DNA from: Streptomyces nigrescens
Lineage (GTDB): Bacteria > Actinomycetota > Actinomycetes > Streptomycetales > Streptomycetaceae
NCBI GenBank assembly: GCA_024349765.1
Contig: AP026074.1
Location: forward strand, 310,001-374,000
Direction: 5' to 3'
Length of the DNA: 64,000 nucleotides
Positions 61,862-64,000 of this stretch are shown here, piece by piece. Position 1 is the stretch's first letter. Each line of letters starts with the position of its first letter. Made by a program: the position numbers and the translations under genes. A model generated the notes under the pieces. The model did no database searches and had not been told where the DNA came from. It was given only the letters and a program-made list of their open reading frames with translations.

Positions 61862-63532
61862 ATGGTGACCACCAACGCTGGCGTCAGCGTTTCGCGGACC
61901 GGCTCCGGCGGCCGGCCGGGCGGCGCGCGGATGCGTCCCTTCGCCCATCTGTTCCGGTGGCTTTCGGTGGCGGCGCTGCTCGTGGCCGCCGCCGGACTCG
62001 TGACGGCGGCGGTACTGGCGTCGCCCTGGTGGTGGCCGCCGGCCCTGCTCTTCCTGGCCCTCGGCGGGGTCGGCACCGCGGACCTGGTGCAGCGTCGGCA
62101 CTCGGTGCTGCGCAACTACCCGGTCATCGGTCATCTGCGGTTCGCGCTGGAGGCGATCAGGCCGGAGCTGCAGCAGTACTTCGTCGAGCGCAACTTCGAC
62201 GGCCGGCCCTTCGACCGTGATGTGCGCAGCATCGTCTACGAGCGGGCCAAGGGGACCGAGGCGGAGGAGCCGTTCGGCACCGAGCGCGACGTCTATGCCG
62301 CCGGCTACGAGTTCATGGTGCCGTCGATGGCCCCCAAACCGGTTCCCGACCGGCAGCCGACGGTCCGGCTCGGCGGCCCGGACTGCACCCGGCCGTACGA
62401 CATGGCGCTGCTGAACGTCTCGGCGATGAGTTTCGGTTCGCTGTCCGCCAACGCGGTCCTCGCCCTGAACCGCGGTGCCGCCCTCGGCGGGTTCGCCCAC
62501 GACACCGGGGAGGGCGGTCTGTCCGAGTACCACCTGCGGCACGGTGGCGATCTCGTCTGGGAGATCGGGACCGGGTACTTCGGCTGCCGGACCGCGAAGG
62601 GCGACTTCTCGCCGTCGGAGTTCGCCGACAAGGCGGCGCACGACAGCATCAAGTGCGTCTCGCTGAAGCTGTCCCAAGGCGCGAAGCCGGGCATCGGCGG
62701 GGTACTGCCCGGCGACAAGGTGAGCGCGGAGATCGCCCGGGTCCGGGAGGTGCCGGAAGGACGGACGGTGACCTCCCCGCCCTACCACCGGACCTTCTCC
62801 ACCCCGCGCGAACTGGTCCGCTTCCTCGCGCGGATGCGCGCACTGGCGGGCGGCAAACCCACCGGCTTCAAGCTCTGCGTCGGCTCCCGGAGGCAGTTCC
62901 TCGCGGTCTGCAAGGCCATGCTCCAGGAGGGCGTCACCCCGGACTTCATCATCGTCGACGGCGCCGAGGGCGGCACCGGGGCCGCTCCCCTGGAATTCGC
63001 CGACCACCTGGGCGCTCCGCTGACCGAGGGCCTGATCACCGTGCACAACGCCCTGGTCGGCTGCGGGCTGCGGGACCGGATCAAGATCGGCGCGAGCGGC
63101 AAGGTGGCCACCGGCGCGGACATGGTCAAGCGCATGATCCAGGGTGCCGACTTCACCAACGCGGCACGCGCCATGATGATGGCCGTCGGCTGCATACAGG
63201 CCCAGCGGTGCCACACCAACACCTGTCCGGTCGGGGTGGCCACCCAGGACCCGCACCGGGCCCGGGCGCTGGACGTGGCGGACAAGTCCGCGCGGGTACA
63301 CCGGTTCCAGAAGGCGACGGTGGACAGCGCCCTGCAGATCATGGGCTCGATGGGTGTCCAGCACCCCGGCGAACTCCGCCCCCACATGCTGCGTCGCCGC
63401 CTCGACCCGCTCACCGTCCGCTCGTACGAGGAGCTGTACGAGTGGCTCTCCCCGGGCGAGTTGCTGGCCGTTGCGCCGGAGGAGTGGGCCGCGGACTGGG
63501 CGGCGGCCGACCCCGACTGCTTCGCCGTCTGA
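61862..63532 (+). CDS. FMN-binding glutamate synthase family protein
   Basis: 556 residues from ATG 61862 (GGGAG upstream); an internal ATG at codon 24 is an alternative. Two hydrophobic helices are at about 30-75 (SVAALLVAAAGLVTAAVLA). The catalytic part is that of the GltB synthase domain: LNVSAMSFGSLSANAV, HDTGEGGLSEYHL, GADFTNAARAMMMAVGCIQA and CHTNTCPVGVATQ, the FMN/Fe-S-binding region. The glutaminase domain of real glutamate synthase is missing. Proteins of this type are membrane-linked oxidoreductases of unknown substrate. A free-standing sigma factor gene follows. Confidence 0.88.
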   Translation: MVTTNAGVSVSRTGSGGRPGGARMRPFAHLFRWLSVAALLVAAAGLVTAAVLASPWWWPPALLFLALGGVGTADLVQRRHSVLRNYPVIGHLRFALEAIRPELQQYFVERNFDGRPFDRDVRSIVYERAKGTEAEEPFGTERDVYAAGYEFMVPSMAPKPVPDRQPTVRLGGPDCTRPYDMALLNVSAMSFGSLSANAVLALNRGAALGGFAHDTGEGGLSEYHLRHGGDLVWEIGTGYFGCRTAKGDFSPSEFADKAAHDSIKCVSLKLSQGAKPGIGGVLPGDKVSAEIARVREVPEGRTVTSPPYHRTFSTPRELVRFLARMRALAGGKPTGFKLCVGSRRQFLAVCKAMLQEGVTPDFIIVDGAEGGTGAAPLEFADHLGAPLTEGLITVHNALVGCGLRDRIKIGASGKVATGADMVKRMIQGADFTNAARAMMMAVGCIQAQRCHTNTCPVGVATQDPHRARALDVADKSARVHRFQKATVDSALQIMGSMGVQHPGELRPHMLRRRLDPLTVRSYEELYEWLSPGELLAVAPEEWAADWAAADPDCFAV

Positions 63533-63644
63533 CCCCGAAGGGACCGCACATGGCTCGCCCTTCAGGTCCGGCATGGTGTGTGCATGCTCTTCGGCGGGGC
63601 AGGAGTTCCGTTGACCGGGCCTTACGAAGGGGAAGGAGCCACTC

Positions 63645-64000
63645 ATGAGTGTCAGCAGCGCCAGGGCCGAGACCACTCAGGACGTCGGTGTCGTCGACGG
63701 GCCGACCGCGGTACCCGCTCCGCCCACCGAGCTGCCCCTGATCGAGTCGCCCGAGAACCTCGCCCCCGGAGACGCCCGGGAACTGACCCACCTGTTCTTC
63801 GAGCGGTTGGAAAAGCTGGAGGAGGGCACGCCCGAGTACCAGTACGCGCGCAATACGCTCATCGAGATGAACCTCTCGCTGGTGCGTTATGCCGCCCGGC
63901 GCTTCCGCAATCGCGGCGATGATTTCGAGGACATCGTGCAGGTCGGCACGATCGGCCTGATCAAGGCCATCGACCGCTACGACCTGGCGCGCAACGTGGA
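63645..64000 (+). CDS. SigB/SigF-type RNA polymerase sigma factor (partial)
   Basis: Only the first 118 residues are in the window. A variable acidic N-terminus (about 1-45) is followed by region 1.2/2: YARNTLIEMNLSLVRYAARR, FRNRGDDFEDIVQVGTIGLI and KAIDRYDLARNVE. These are the hallmarks of the SigB/SigF/SigG group of stress- and development-related factors. The ATG at 63645 follows GGGGAAGGAG. The anti-sigma partner is not seen on this side and may lie beyond the window. Confidence 0.88.
   Translation, partial: MSVSSARAETTQDVGVVDGPTAVPAPPTELPLIESPENLAPGDARELTHLFFERLEKLEEGTPEYQYARNTLIEMNLSLVRYAARRFRNRGDDFEDIVQVGTIGLIKAIDRYDLARNV

Overview
The window is chromosomal DNA of a high-GC actinomycete, almost certainly Streptomycetaceae. 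The signs are very high GC, GTG starts, AGGAGG-type ribosome sites, an ECF41 sigma factor, a mycothiol-dependent isomerase-type gene, a SigB/F/G-type sigma factor, a DUF5988 protein beside a PKS, and two rifamycin-associated elements. The genus cannot be fixed from the sequence alone. The first and last genes are cut by the window edges.

Bases 1-32,100 are mostly metabolic and regulatory genes. They include an AhpD-like protein with its ECF41 sigma factor and a recognisable ECF41 promoter; an Lrp/AsnC regulator divergent from a LysE exporter; a thioesterase/MBL-hydrolase pair; two PucR-type regulators; and an M20 peptidase - GNAT - enolase operon that matches the known N-succinyl route from D- to L-amino acids, with a frameshifted enolase gene. 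There are also an MccF-like LD-carboxypeptidase, a Lys/Ala-rich winged-helix protein, helR (RNA polymerase protection from rifamycins), hydrolases and several membrane proteins.

Bases 32,300-49,700 are the unusual part. A run of IPT/TIG-repeat proteins and small secreted proteins, a methyltransferase and a macrolide-type glycosyltransferase is followed, after a degenerate tyrosine recombinase, by DUF5988, a stand-alone ketosynthase and a 2109-residue KS-AT-DH-ER-KR-ACP polyketide synthase. Four transcription units here share a promoter-plus-leader element: a TTACT/TAACT-type -10 region, a pyrimidine step exactly 10 nt further on, and then a GGTGGG/CCCAYC hairpin. The element sits upstream of the beta-helix protein, the small Ala-rich secreted protein, the Q/L-repeat IPT protein and the DUF5988-KS-PKS unit. 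This suggests that the surface-protein genes and the PKS genes form one regulon.

Bases 49,900-64,000 hold an RsbW-like ATPase, a frameshifted XRE/TPR regulator, an IS1380 remnant, the rifamycin phosphotransferase gene rph, a STAND NB-ARC/TPR protein with a secreted partner, a DUF333-like secreted protein, a patatin, an FMN-binding glutamate synthase-like protein and the start of a sigma factor. The control regions of rph and helR, 30 kb apart, share not only the RAE but a TATA-like stretch and an upstream inverted repeat, so the two rifamycin resistance genes should respond together.
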